DNA of 64,000 bases. Origin: Punica granatum (taxonomy: Eukaryota; Streptophyta; Magnoliopsida; Myrtales; Lythraceae). Each line of letters starts with the position of its first letter. Within the stretch, counting starts at the first letter, position 1. Shown one piece after another: positions 1-10,447 of this stretch. The notes beneath the pieces are model-generated. The model saw only the letters and a program-made list of their open reading frames with translations. It searched no databases and was not told the origin of the DNA. The stretch lies in NCBI RefSeq assembly GCF_007655135.1, contig NC_045132.1:11222001-11286000 (forward strand). Reading direction: 5' to 3'. The position numbers were made by a program, and so were the translations under genes.

Positions 1-2
1 AG

Positions 3-209
3 AAAGGCAAGAAGGCTAAGGGCGCATCCAAGTATGACTCGGGTGCATTGAAGCCCAAGGCCAAAGTGGCAAAGTATGATTGCTGCTTCCATTGTGGCAA
101 CAGTGGCCATTGGAAGCGGAATTGCAAGGTATACCTGGAGGAGTTGAAGAAGAATAAGAAGGGAAGTGAGACTTCACCTTCAGGTATCCATGTTATAGAG
201 ATCAATGTA
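3..209 (+). pseudogene. Ty1/copia gag fragment (zinc knuckle region)
   Basis: This is a 69-codon open stretch starting at the window edge. It encodes the basic K/G-rich tail of a copia gag followed by a CCHC zinc knuckle (CFHCGNSGHWKRNC), which binds genomic RNA during particle assembly. It closely resembles the gag of the copia array at 32-49 kb but is clearly diverged (for example KYDSG instead of NFDLG, and an extra Asn-Lys in the lysine run). The reading frame stops abruptly at 209, where a gypsy LTR begins. This copia copy is therefore the oldest visible layer and the host of the gypsy nest. Its 5' part lies before the window and its 3' part is predicted beyond 64000. Confidence 0.9.
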
Positions 210-840
210 TGATAGGCTCGCGAACCAGAACTGGGTAAGAAAGAAGGGTGGATGGTAGAACCAACAGAACTCACTCGATAAGATGACTCGCCACGAGTAA
301 GAAAAGTCGGGTTTATTCGCCACGCTCAAGGAAGAACGATAAGAATCGGGGTTTTCGCCACTAAATAAGGGACTGGTTTATATAAGAAAATAGAGGAAAC
401 GCTCTAGGCAATTTCATTCAAATATTCATCAAAGTCTGTCTTCCTCTCTTACAATAAGGTGCATATTTATATAGAGGGAAGACACCCCCCTGGACTATAA
501 AATAGGAAACTGATATCTGATATCCTCTAGATTGCTTTCCTAAAATAGAGTAATGCAATAATCTGAAATAGGAAATTTAAGATTGCTGACTCAAGCTAAT
601 ATAGGAAATAATATATAATTAAGGGAAACTATATCATAGAAATATTATCTTCTCGTAACAGTTGAAGTCTTTTAAAATATGGGCCATCATTTCAGGCTAG
701 ACTCCTCGTCTCCTATTTCCAAGCACTTAAGTAAGGTAAAGGGCCCGGGGAGAGTTGCAACAAGCTTCTTGGCCATGGAACGAGTGATAGGACCCGAACT
801 AGATCTGGCCTCGTCTTGGACTGCATTCTTGGGCACATCA
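210..840 (-). repeat. 3' LTR of element A1 (LTR family A)
   Basis: This 631-bp LTR reads on the minus strand from TGATGTGCCC (840) to ...GAGCCTATCA (210). On the + strand it therefore starts TGATAGGC and ends GCACATCA. Four other copies of the same LTR family lie at 4375, 5343, 5987 and 9798. A minus-strand TATA box (CTATATAAATATG) lies at 462-474, so transcription would start near 435-440. The segment at about 322-385 is then R/U5 and carries two decayed hairpin modules. The pol frame continues into this LTR as far as 687. Confidence 0.9.
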
Positions 841-3800
841 TCCCCTCCTAGTTCGGAAGGATTTGCCCTCAAATCCATATCTTCTTCATCTTCAAAATAC
901 GGAGTTAGGTCCCTCACATTGAAGGTTGCTGAAACATTATAATCATCGGGCAACTCAATCTTGTAGGCATTGTCGTTAACCTTCTCCTTGACAAGAAATG
1001 GACCCTCAGCCCGCGGCATCAGCTTACTCTTTCTCTTACTTGGAAATCTCTCCTTACGAAGGTGAATCCAAACAAGATCACCTGGATTGAAATGAATTGG
1101 CTTCCTTCCTTTGTTCGCACCCTAAGCATATGTTGCGTTCTTCTTCTCAATCTGCTTCTTCACTTGCTCATGCAAAGCTTTGGTCTGCTCGGCCCGTTTC
1201 TTGCCATCGAAACACAATCTTGAACTGGTTGGTAAGGGTGCCAAATCAAGGGGTGTAATAGGATTGAAGCCATAAACCACTTCGAAAGGAGTCTTCCTAG
1301 TAGTGCTATGGATGCTCCGATTATAAGAGAATTCAACCAGTGCAAGGCAAGTATCCCAACTCTTCAAGTTTTTACTCACAACGGCACGAATCAAAGAGGA
1401 GAGAGTACGATTTACCACTTCTGTTTGACCATCAGTTTGCGGATGACATGCCGTACTGAATAGCAATTTAGTTCCAAGTTTCGCCCATAAGGTCTTCCAA
1501 AAGTAACTTAGGAACTTAGGGTCCCGATCAGACACAACGCACATAGGAATACCATGCATCCTCACCACTTCTTTGAAGAACAAATTAGCAACATGGGTAG
1601 CATCATCGGACTTGTGACATGGAATGAAATGAGCCATCTTAGAGAAGCGATCAACCACTACCAGAATCGAGTCTTTGCCCCTCTGAGTCCTTGGTAAGCT
1701 AAGTACGAAATCCATACTTAGATCAATCCATGGCTGGTCCGGTACTGGCATAGGCATATATAGGCCATGGGGAGCCTCCTTGCTTTTTGCCTTCTTGCAA
1801 GTAATACACCATTCAATAATCCGGTGCACGTCCCGAATCATTTTTGGCCAGTAGAAATGCTCCTTGACCATCTTAAGAGTCTTCTTCTCTCCAAAATGGC
1901 CGGCTAAACCCCCAGCATGAGCCTCTCGCACTATTAACTCACGAACGGATCCACTCGGAATGCAAAGCTTGCCAAGCTTATACAAGTATCCATCATGCAG
2001 ATAATACCCATCAACAGCGCCTTTATCGCAAGCCAAACGAATTGGAGAAAAATAGGGATCATCCACATACTGACTCTTAATTAGTTCAAACCCCAGCAGC
2101 TTAGCATTCATGAGTGAAATCAATGCACACCTTCGAGATAGGGCATCAGCCACGACATTAATATTTCTTTGTTTGTACTTGATGACATAAGGAAATATCT
2201 CCAAGTATTCCACCCATTTGGCATGCCTTCGATTCAGCTTATTTTGTCCCTTCAAATGCTTTAGGGACTCGTGATCGGTGTGAATGATAAACTCCTTGGG
2301 GAGTAAGTAGTGTTCCCACGTCTCAAGAGCCCGGATCAGAGCATAAAACTCCTTATCGTACGTAGAGTAGTTCAGACTCGCACCACTTAGCCTCTCACTG
2401 AAATAAGCTATTGGGCGTTTGTCTTGCATAAGAACAGCTCCAATTCCAACTCCTGATGCATCACAGTCGATCTCGAACATCTTAGAGAAGTCGGGTAGGG
2501 CTAAGTTAGGAGCTGCACACAACTTGTCCTTGATGCTCTCAAAACTTCTTTGGGCTGATTCACCCCACTTGAACTCGGTACCCTTCTTCGTACATTCAAT
2601 TAATGGAGCAAGTATAGTACTGAAATTCTTCACAAATCTCCTATGAAAGGATGCCAAGCCATGGAAACTCCTCACCTCGGATGCAGTAGGGGGAGTGGGC
2701 CACTTCCGAATGGCCTTGACCTTTTCCTCATCAACCTCAACCCCCTACTGAGAGATAACAAAGCCAAGAAAGACGACTTTGTCCTGGCAGAATCGACACT
2801 TCTTAATATTCCTGTATAACTTCTCTCGTCTCAGAATTTCGAAAACTCTCCTAAGATGCTCGGCATGCTCCTCAAGGGTCTTGCTGTAGACCAAAATGTC
2901 GTCAAAGTAAACAATGACAAAATGGCCAATGAATTCCCGCATGACATGGTTCATCAGCCTCATAAATGTGCTAGGAGCATTGGACAGTCCGAACGGCATA
3001 ACCATCCATTCATACAGACCATGCTTGGTCTTGAAGGTTGTCTTCCACTCATCTCCCTCCTTCATGCGGATTTGATGATATCCACTTTTCAGATCGATCC
3101 TTGAAAACACCATCGAACCATTCAACTCGTCAAGCATATCATCTAGTCGAGGAATGGGATAACGATATTTTACCGTAATCTTGTTGATGGCCCGACTGTC
3201 GACGCACATTCTCATGGATCCATCCTTCTTGGGCACCAAAAGAGCTGGTACAGAACATGGGCTCATGGACTCCCGTACATAACCCTTTTCAAGCAATTCA
3301 TTCACTTGCCGCTGCAGCTCCTTCGCCTCATTCGAATTGCAACGATATGCCGGTCGGTTAGGCAAAGCCGCTCCAGGAACGAGATCAATTTGATGCTCAA
3401 TCCCCCTAATCGGAGGCAACCCTTTCAGCAACTCCGCAGGAAATACGTCAACGAACTTCTTTAAGAGAGCCATGAACCGAGGCGGAAGAGAAATATGTGC
3501 TTCGGGCGTTGCTTCCTTCATGAACAGAATGAGAACTAAGTTAAAGTCCAACAGAGTCCTTTCAAGCTCTCCCAATGTCATCACCAAGCTTTCTTTTTTC
3601 AAGCCATTCACACTCGCACTATGGTCCTTCTGCACTTGTTGTGGACTAAGTGGTGCTAAGACAATACTCTTCCCTTCTTTGGTGAATGAATAAGTATTCT
3701 TGTATCCATCGTGCAAAGCCCTCCTATCGTATTGCCACGGTCTTCCCAATAGAAGATGACTTGCACTCATCGGAACCACGTCACATACTACTTCATCTTT

Positions 3801-4374
3801 ATACGTCTTCCCAATTGAGAATGGAATATGAACTTGCTGAGTAACTCGTGCCTCGCCTTGATCATTCAGCCATCTCAACTTATAGGGGCATGGATGCTTT
3901 GTCGTAGCTAGATTCAGCTTCTCCACCAAGGTCGTAGAAGCAACATTGGTGCAACTCCCACTGTCGATGATAACTCCGCACACCTTATTTTGGATGGTGC
4001 ACCGAGTTCGGAAAAGATTCTCCCGCTGTTCTTCTTCCAGCTTTGTTTCGGAACTCAAGACTCGACGAATCATGAGCATCTCACCCTCATCGGCAAACTC
4101 TACATTCTCTCCCTGCGTACCTCTAGAAACCTCCTCATCCACCCCTTCATCTTCACTCTCGATCTCCTGAGTGTTCTGGATGGTCATCACACGCCGATTC
4201 GGACATTGGGAAGCTATGTGTCCTAATCCAAGACATTTGAAGCACTTGATGTCTCGGCTCCGGACAGGGTGTTGCGGATCAGTGTGCTTCTCCTTTCCCT
4301 TTGTCGCCTCAGCTTGAGGCCTTGGAGAGCCTCCTACATCCTTCTGCTGCTCATTCCACTTCAAAGAGGATCCT
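687..4374 (-). pseudogene. gag-pol polyprotein of A1 (C-terminal gag, PR, RT, RH, INT), broken
   Basis: Reading from 4374 leftwards there is one frame with, in order, a CCHC zinc knuckle (CFKCLGLGHIASQC), an aspartic protease with DSGSCTNVAS, a reverse transcriptase with YFDD, an RNase H ([17 protein letters not shown]), and an integrase. The integrase has the HHCC zinc finger (ends CITCKKAKS), the catalytic core (SMDFVL, SDRDPKF) and a C-terminal domain ([10 protein letters not shown]). The last ~50 codons lie inside the 3' LTR and include [11 protein letters not shown]. Two in-frame amber codons break it: 2745-2747, just after the RT, and 1122-1124, in the integrase C-terminus. The sister copy A2 has CAG at the second site. 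Both halves stay in the same frame, so these are point nonsense changes, not frameshifts. The product would make retrotransposon particles and insert cDNA. This copy cannot do so alone. Confidence 0.88.
841..850 (-). other. Polypurine tract of A1
   Basis: The minus strand reads AGGAGGGGA immediately before the TGATGTG start of the 3' LTR. This is the expected position of the plus-strand primer. It lies within the pol reading frame. Confidence 0.75.
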
Positions 4375-4598
4375 TGATAAGCTCACGAACCAGAACTGGG
4401 TAAGAAAGAAGGGTGGAGGGTAGAACCAACTAAACTCACTCGATAAGATGACTCGCCATGAGTAAGAAAAGTCGGGTTGATTCGCCATGCTCAAGGAAGA
4501 ACGATAAGAATCGGGGTTTTCGCTACTAAACAATGAACTTGTTTAGATAAGAAAAGATAGGAAACGCTCTAAGCAATTTCATTCAAATATTCATCAAA
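4375..4598 (-). repeat. Truncated family-A LTR (outer U5 part)
   Basis: It matches the first ~224 bp of the LTR at 5343 (TGATAAGCTCACG... through ...TTCATCAAA) and then stops. It retains the hairpin module with a nearly perfect CTAAACAA/TTGTTTAG stem. The U3 and promoter portion is absent. Confidence 0.88.
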
Positions 4599-5257
4599 TT
4601 CTTCTCGACCAGAACATTATTATCTTGTGACGCTTGAGCTGCTTCATTCTTGGACTCCACTTCTTCTTCTTTAAATTTTTCACCCTTCATAGAAGCTTCT
4701 TCAAGTTGTACTTTTTCCTCAACATCAACAATCGTCATAGGAAAAACATTTGTTTTTCCATGCTTAAGAGGATAGGTAGACTTCATGCAATCGTCTTTAG
4801 ATTCATAGAGGCGTTCTTCGTATCCCAAAGGAAAGAATCTGACCTTCAAGAGTTGTTTCATGTGCCTCCACGTAAATACCAGATTCCTTCCATCTTGAAG
4901 ACGATTATTTTCCAATTTCTCCCACCAAGTAGACGCTTTGCCCCTTAACCGATAAACAACTCTAACAACTCGACTTCCATCATCGGGGATGCCGTAGTAG
5001 TCGAAGAATCGGTCCACATCTGAAATCCACGCCAAGTATTCCTCAGCGCTCATGCTTCCGTTGAAAGTCGGGATTCTCTTTGGGGGATAATCCTTCTGCA
5101 CCCATTGGTGTCTTCTTATTCCACCGAAACTCTCGAGGGCTTGGGTCACTCTCTCGAGCCGTGCAATGAACTCCTCTCGCGTCTGCTGGAAAGTGAGAGG
5201 CAAGTCTTGGTCGAAAGTAAACCCTCTTGGAACTCGTTTAGGGTTCCTTTTAGCCAT
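4583..5257 (-). pseudogene. gag N-terminal region of a family-A-related gypsy element, truncated
   Basis: The frame is open on the minus strand. I choose ATG at 5257 (MAKRNPKRVPRG), because codons upstream of it lie in the leader next to the primer site. The product carries a typical Ty3-type capsid core (WISDVDRFFDYYGI, STWWEKLE, FFPLGYEERLYE), then an E/K-rich linker. It ends with a few codons read from the truncated LTR. There is no zinc knuckle, because the sequence is cut before it. The N-terminus is unlike the gag of A2 (MDEENVHQVPRG...), although the LTRs are close, so this is a distinct subfamily sharing LTRs or an element with an exchanged gag. The intact product would assemble virus-like particles. 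The fragment probably cannot package RNA. Confidence 0.78.
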
Positions 5258-5328
5258 AATCTTTGCATATTTATCAAAAATCCACTCAAACACACGTGTT
5301 TCACTCGGCCAACAAGGATAGAACCTTC

Positions 5329-5340
5329 GCTCTGATACCA
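5329..5340 (-). other. Primer binding site (initiator Met tRNA type)
   Basis: The minus strand reads TGGTATCAGAGC, two bases inside the LTR at 5343-5965. This is the standard plant retrotransposon sequence complementary to the 3' end of tRNA-iMet, and it fixes the 5' LTR as the right-hand one. Confidence 0.9.
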
Positions 5341-5342
5341 AA

Positions 5343-5965
5343 TGATAAGCTCACGAACCAGAAATTGACAAGAAAAAAGGGTGGAGGGTAGAACCAACAA
5401 AACTCACTCGATAAGATGACTCGCCACGAGTAAGAAAAGTCGGGTTGATTCGCCACGCTCAAGGAAGAGCGATAAGAATCGGGGTTTTCACAACTAAACA
5501 AGGAACTTGTTTAGATAAGAAAGAGAAGAAACGCTCTAAGCAATTTCATTCAATTATTCATCAAAGTCTGTCTTCTTCTCTTACAATAAGGTGCATATTT
5601 ATATAGAGGGAAGACACCCCCCTGGACTATAAAATAGGAAACTGATATCTGATATCCTCTAGATTACTTTCCTAAAATAGAGTAATGTAATTATTTGAAA
5701 TAGGAAACTTAAGATTGTTGACTCAAGCTAATATAGGAAATAATATCTAAATTAAGGGAAACTATATCACAGAAATATTATCTTCTCGTAACAGCTGAAG
5801 TCTTTTAAAATATGGGCCATCACTTCGGGCTGGACTCCTATTTCCAAGCACTTAAGTAAGGTAAAGGGCCCGGGGAGAGTTGCAACAAGCTTCTTGGCCA
5901 TGGAACGACTGATAGGACCCGACCTAGATATGGCCTCGTCTTGGACTGCATTCTTGGGCACATCA
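5343..5965 (-). repeat. 5' LTR of the nested deletion derivative (family A)
   Basis: This 623-bp LTR begins TGATAAGC and ends GCACATCA on the + strand. It holds a perfect 9-bp hairpin (5494-5502 with 5506-5514, GAA loop) and a second hairpin with a CGCTC/GAGCG stem. The target duplication ATCCT follows at 5966. Confidence 0.92.
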
Positions 5966-5986
5966 ATCCTGAACTAGCAGCCACTG
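5966..5986 (-). pseudogene. Sliver of A1 gag between two nested elements
   Basis: These 21 bp continue the A1 gag (compare the intact stretch in A2 near 8860-8880). They begin with the ATCCT duplication of the left nested element and end with the CACTG duplication of the right one. The sliver shows that the two insertions struck A1 only 11-21 bp apart. Confidence 0.85.
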
Positions 5987-6657
5987 TGATAGGCTCTAAT
6001 ACCAAATGATCGGCTCACGAACCAGAAATTGACAAGAAAGAAGGGTGGAGGGTAGAACCAACAAAACTCACTCGATAAGATGACTCGCCACGAGTAAGAA
6101 AAGTCGGGTTTATTCGCCACGCTCAAGGAAGAGCGATAAGAATAGGGGTTTTCGCCACTAAACAAGGAACTTGTTTAGATAAGAAAGAGAAGAAACGCTC
6201 TAAGCAATTTCATTCAAATATTAATCAAAGTCTGTCTTATTCTCTTACAATAAGATGCATATTTATATAGAGGGAATACACCTCCATTGAATCTAGAATA
6301 GGAAACTGACACCTAATAATATAGGAAATTGTTATCTGATATCCTCTAGATTACTTTCCTAAAATAGAGTAATGCAAATCTGAAATAGGAAACTGAAGAT
6401 TGCCGACTCAAGCTAATATAGGAAATAATATCTAATTAAGGGAAACTATATCATAGAAATATTATCTTCTCATAATAGCTGAAGTCTTTTAAAAGATGGG
6501 CCATCACTTCGGGCTGGACTCCTCGTCTCCTATTTCCAAGCACTTAAGTAAGGTAAAGGGCCCGGGGAGAGTTGCAACAAGCTTCTTGGCCATGGAACGA
6601 GTGATAGGACCCGACCTAGATATGGCCTCGTCTTGGACTGCATTCTTGGGCACATCA
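5987..6657 (-). repeat. 3' LTR of A2, with an extended outer end
   Basis: This LTR is 671 bp. Its outer end reads TGATAGGCTCTAATACCA and is followed by the usual TGATCGGCTCACGAACCA start at 6007. The extra ~20 bp resemble the primer-site segment (GCTCTGATACCA) found just inside the 5' LTR. The CACTG duplication lies immediately outside 5987, so the extension was part of the integrated molecule. It also carries the paired hairpin modules at about 6117-6180. Confidence 0.82.
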
Positions 6658-9600
6658 TCCCCTCCCAGTTCGGAAGGATTTGCCCTCAAATCCATATCTT
6701 CTTCATCTTCAAAATACGGAGTTAGGTCCCTCACATTGAAGGTTGCTGAAACATTATAATCATCGGGCAACTCAATCTTGTAGGCATTGTCGTTAACCTT
6801 CTCCTTGACAAGAAATGGACCCTCAGCCTGCGGCATCAGCTTACTCTTTCTCTTACTTGGAAACCTCTCCTTACGAAGGTGAATCCAAACAAGATCACCT
6901 GGATTGAAATGAATTGGCTTCCTTCCTTTATTCGCGCCCTGAGCATAAGCTGCGTTCTTCTTCTCAATCTGCTTCTTCACTTGCTCATGCAAAGCTTTGA
7001 TCTGCTCGGCCCGTTTCTTGCCATCGAAACACAATCTTGAACTGGTTGGTAAGGGTGCCAAATCAAGGGGTGTAATAGGATTGAAGCCATAAACCACTTC
7101 GAAAGGAGTCTTCCTAGTAGTGCTATGGATGCTTCGATTATAAGAGAATTCAACCAGTGCAAGGCAAGTATCCCAACTCTTCAAGTTTTTACTCACAGCA
7201 GCTCGAATCAAAGAGGAGAGAGTACGATTTACCACTTCTGTTTGACCATCAGTTTGCGGATGACCATCAGTTTGCGGATGACACTTCTTTATATTCCTGT
7301 ATAACTTCTCTCGTCTCAGAATTTCGAAAACTCTCCTAAGATGCTCGGCATGCTCCTCGAGGGTCTTGCTATAGACCAAAATGTCGTCAAAGTAAACAAC
7401 GACAAAATGGCCAATGAATTCCCGCAAGACATGGTTCATCAGCCTCATAAATGTGCTAGGAGCATTGGACAGTCGGAACGGCATAACCATCCACTCATAT
7501 AGACCATGCTTGGTCTTGAAGGCTGTCTTCCACTCATCTCCCTCCTTTATGCGGATTTGATGATATCCACTTTTCAGATCGATCTTTGAAAACACCATCG
7601 AACCATTCAACTAGTCAAGCATATCATCTAGTCGAGGAATGGGATAACGATATTTTACTGTAATCTTGTTGATGGCCCGACTGTCGACGCACATTCTCAT
7701 GGATCCATCCTTCTTGGGCACCAAAAGAGCTGGTACAGAACATGGGCTCATGGACTCCCGTACATAACCCTTCTCAAGCAATTCATTCACTTGCCGTTGC
7801 AGCTTTTTCGCCTCATTCGGATTGCAACGATATGCCGGTCGATTAGGCAAAGCCGCTCCAGGAACGAGATCAATTTGATGATCAATCCCCCCAATCGGAG
7901 GCAACCCTTCCAGCAACTCCTCAGGAAATACATCAACGAACTCCTTTAAGAGAGCCATGAACCGAGGCGGAAGAGAAACCTGCTCTTCAGGTGTGGCTTC
8001 CTTCATGAACAGAATGAGAACTAAGTTGAAGTTCAACAAAGTCCTCTCAAGCTCTCCAAGAGTCATCACCAAGCTTTCTTTCTTCGAGCCATTGGCACTT
8101 GGACTCTGGTCCTTCTGCACTTGCTGTGGACTAAGCGGTGCTAGGACAATGCTCTTCTCATCTTTGGTGAATGAATAAGTGTTCTTGTATCCATCGTGCA
8201 AAGCCCTCCTATCGTACTGCCGCGGTCTTCCCAACAGAAGATGGCTTGCACTCATTGGAACCACGTCACATAATACTTCATCTTTATAGGTCTTCCCAAT
8301 TGAGAATGGAATACAAACTTGCTGAGTGACTCGTACCTCGCCTTGGTCATTCAGCCATCTCAACTTATAGGGGCATGGATGCTTTGTAGTAGCCAGATTC
8401 AGCTTCTCCACCAAGGTCGTAGAAGCAACATTGGTGCAACTCCCACTGTCGATGATAACTCCGCACACCTTATTTTGGATGGTGCACCGAGTTCGGAAAA
8501 GATTCTCCCGCTGTTCTTCTTCCAGCTTTGCTTTGGAACTCAAGACTCGACGAATCATGAGCATCTCACCCTCATCGGCAAACTCTACAGTCTCTCCCTG
8601 CGCACCTCCAGAAACCTCCTCACCCACCCCTTCATCTTCACTCTCGATCTCTTGAGTGCTCTGGATGGTCATCACTCGCCGATTCGGACATTGGGAAGCT
8701 ATGTGTCCTAATCCAAGACATTTGAAGCACTTGATGTCTCGACTCCGAACAAGGCGTTGCGGATCAGTGTGCGTCTCCTTTCCCTTTGTCGCCTCAGCTT
8801 GAGGCCTTTGAGAGCCTCCTACAACCTTCTGCTGCGCATTCCACTTCGAAGAGGATCCTGAACTAGCAGCCACTGGTTTTGGGTAAAGCACCCGCGATGC
8901 ATTGAGTTTGCTGCGTTTTCGCTGTTTTTCCACCTTATTGGCCAGCGTAATCACATCTTCCAAAAAGACATAGGGCTGCAACTCCACGATATCCGCAATT
9001 TCCTTGTTCAAGCCACCAATAAATCGAGCAATGGTCTGCTCCCGTGGCTCACTCAGTTCGCATCTCATTGACAACATTTCGAACTCCATGACGTAATCTT
9101 CAACAGACATACCTCCCTGACGAATACTCTGCAGTTTGAGGAACAAGTCTTGCTTGTAGTACTCGGGCACGAATCTTCTATGCATGATGCGCTTCATCTC
9201 CCGCCAACTACGAATCCCATCTTCCCTTCTCTTCTTTGATGCGCCTTTAAGTTTTCCCACCACAGATTCGCATAATCGGTGAACTCGAGGGCAGCAAGTT
9301 GGCACTTCTGGGCTTCGGAGTACTCATAACATTCGAACACCTTATCGACGCGCAGGACCCACTCGAGGTACTCTTCAGGGGAACTCGTGCCTTTGAATTG
9401 CGGAATCTTTAACTTGAGATTGTTACCGACTCCCCTTTACTGCCTTCGTGGAACCGGCTGCTCTTATTCTTCAGGAAGTTCATCCTCCAAGTCAACTTCA
9501 TCTTCCACTCGAACATTCCGTCTAGGAACTCGATGTGCACGTTGCGGAGGAGCAGGCGCCACAGCCATTCGATCAAGAGCCTGGATCACCACATCGAGCC

Positions 9601-9697
9601 GTGCAAGGAGCTCCTCTTGCCCCCGCTGAAGCCCAAGGAACTGGGCTTGCTCGAGTGCGAGTCCCCTCGGAACCTGATGGACGTTTTCCTCATCCAT
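6504..9697 (-). pseudogene. gag-pol of A2 with an RT-INT in-frame fusion, broken
   Basis: The start is ATG at 9697 (MDEENVHQVPRG). In order it holds gag with a capsid core (MKRIMHRRFVPEYYKQDL, GGMSVEDYVMEFE), the CFKCLGLGHIASQC zinc knuckle, protease (DSGSCTNVAS) and RT ([22 protein letters not shown]). After NIKKC it jumps directly into the integrase core at HPQTDG, losing RNase H and the integrase zinc finger. The frame runs through the PPT into the LTR and ends at 6504 with a [11 protein letters not shown] motif. Lesions: TAA at 9464-9466, small indels near 9432 and 9209, and TAG at 7611-7613 (GAG in relatives). The catalytic integrase core is incomplete, so the copy is inactive. Confidence 0.85.
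7243..7278 (-). repeat. 18-bp tandem duplication at the RT-INT junction of A2
   Basis: Two identical 18-bp copies (7243-7260, 7261-7278) encode HPQTDG twice. They sit next to the point where RT sequence joins integrase sequence. This is a typical scar of template switching during reverse transcription. Confidence 0.88.
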
Positions 9698-9783
9698 TGT
9701 GTTTCCCAGAATAATTCCTCACTAAACACTCGTGTATACACTCCTTCACGTGTTTCACTCGGCCAACAAGAACAGAACCTTAA

Positions 9784-9795
9784 GCTCTGATACCA
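9784..9795 (-). other. Primer binding site of A2 (initiator Met tRNA type)
   Basis: The minus strand reads TGGTATCAGAGC, two bases inside the LTR that starts at 9798. Confidence 0.9.
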
Positions 9796-9797
9796 AA

Positions 9798-10447
9798 TGA
9801 TAGGCTCTGATACCAGAAATTGACAAGAAAGAAGGGTGGAGGGTAGAACCAACAAAACTCACTCGATAAGATGACTCGCCACGAGTAAGAAAAGTCGGGT
9901 TGAATCGCCACGCTCAAGGAAGAGCGACAAGAATCGGGGTTTTCGCCACTAAACAAGGAACTTGTTTAGATAAGAAAGAGAAGAAACGCTCTAAGCAATT
10001 TCATTCAAATATTCATCAAAGTCTGTCTTATTCTCTTACAATAAGATGCATATTTATATAGAGGGAATACACCTCCATTGACTCTAGAATAGGAAACTGA
10101 CACCTAATAATATAGGAAATTGATATCTGATATCCTCTAGATTACTTTCCTAAAATAGAGTAATGAAATCTGAAATAGAAAACTTAAGATTGCTGACTCA
10201 AGCTAATATAGGAAATAATATCTAATTAAGGGAAACTATATCATAGAAATATTATCTTCTCATAATAGCTGAAGTCTTTTAAAATATGGGCCATCACTTC
10301 GGGTCGGACTCCTCGTCTCCTATTTCCAAGCACTTAAGTAAGGTAAAGGGCCCGGGGAGAGTTGCAACAAGCTTCTTGGCCATGGAACGAGTGATAGGAC
10401 CCGACCTAGATATGGTCTCGTCTTGGACTGCATTCTTGGGCACATCA
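9798..10447 (-). repeat. 5' LTR of A2 (family A)
   Basis: This 650-bp LTR starts TGATAGGCTCTGATACCAG, where other family members have CTCACGAACCAG. Its first 18 bp therefore match the extended outer end of the A2 3' LTR. Hairpin stems are perfect: CGCTC 9911-9915 with GAGCG 9922-9926, and CTAAACAAG 9949-9957 with CTTGTTTAG 9961-9969. Confidence 0.9.

Larger units (their letters stand above)
4375..5965 (-). mobile_element. Deletion derivative of a family-A gypsy element nested in A1
   Basis: The element is bounded by ATCCT target duplications (4370-4374 and 5966-5970), and A1 gag resumes exactly after the right copy. It consists of a full right-hand 5' LTR, a primer site, a gag N-terminal region and only the outer 224 bp of the left-hand LTR. 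All of pol, the zinc knuckle and most of the 3' LTR are missing. The gag joins directly to LTR sequence at about 4598. The deletion must have formed during reverse transcription or after insertion. Confidence 0.85.
5987..10447 (-). mobile_element. Ty3/gypsy element A2 (CRM-like), complete ends, internally deleted
   Basis: It is flanked by CACTG (5982-5986 and 10448-10452). It contains a 3' LTR (5987-6657), PPT, gag-pol (6504-9697), initiator-Met primer site and 5' LTR (9798-10447). The total length is 4461 bp, short for a gypsy element, because about 1.3 kb covering the end of RT, RNase H and the front of integrase is missing in frame. The 3' LTR carries about 20 extra bp at its outer end compared with the 5' LTR. 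Confidence 0.87.

Noticed and set aside
1122..2747. Programmed stop-codon readthrough between pol domains of A1
   Set aside because: The stops fall within domains or linkers at positions not shared by A2, F or G, so they look like ordinary decay.
5329..5340. Initiator Met tRNA gene near TGGTATCAGAGC sites
   Set aside because: Only the 12-base complement of the tRNA 3' end is present, as expected for a primer site. No cloverleaf surrounds it.
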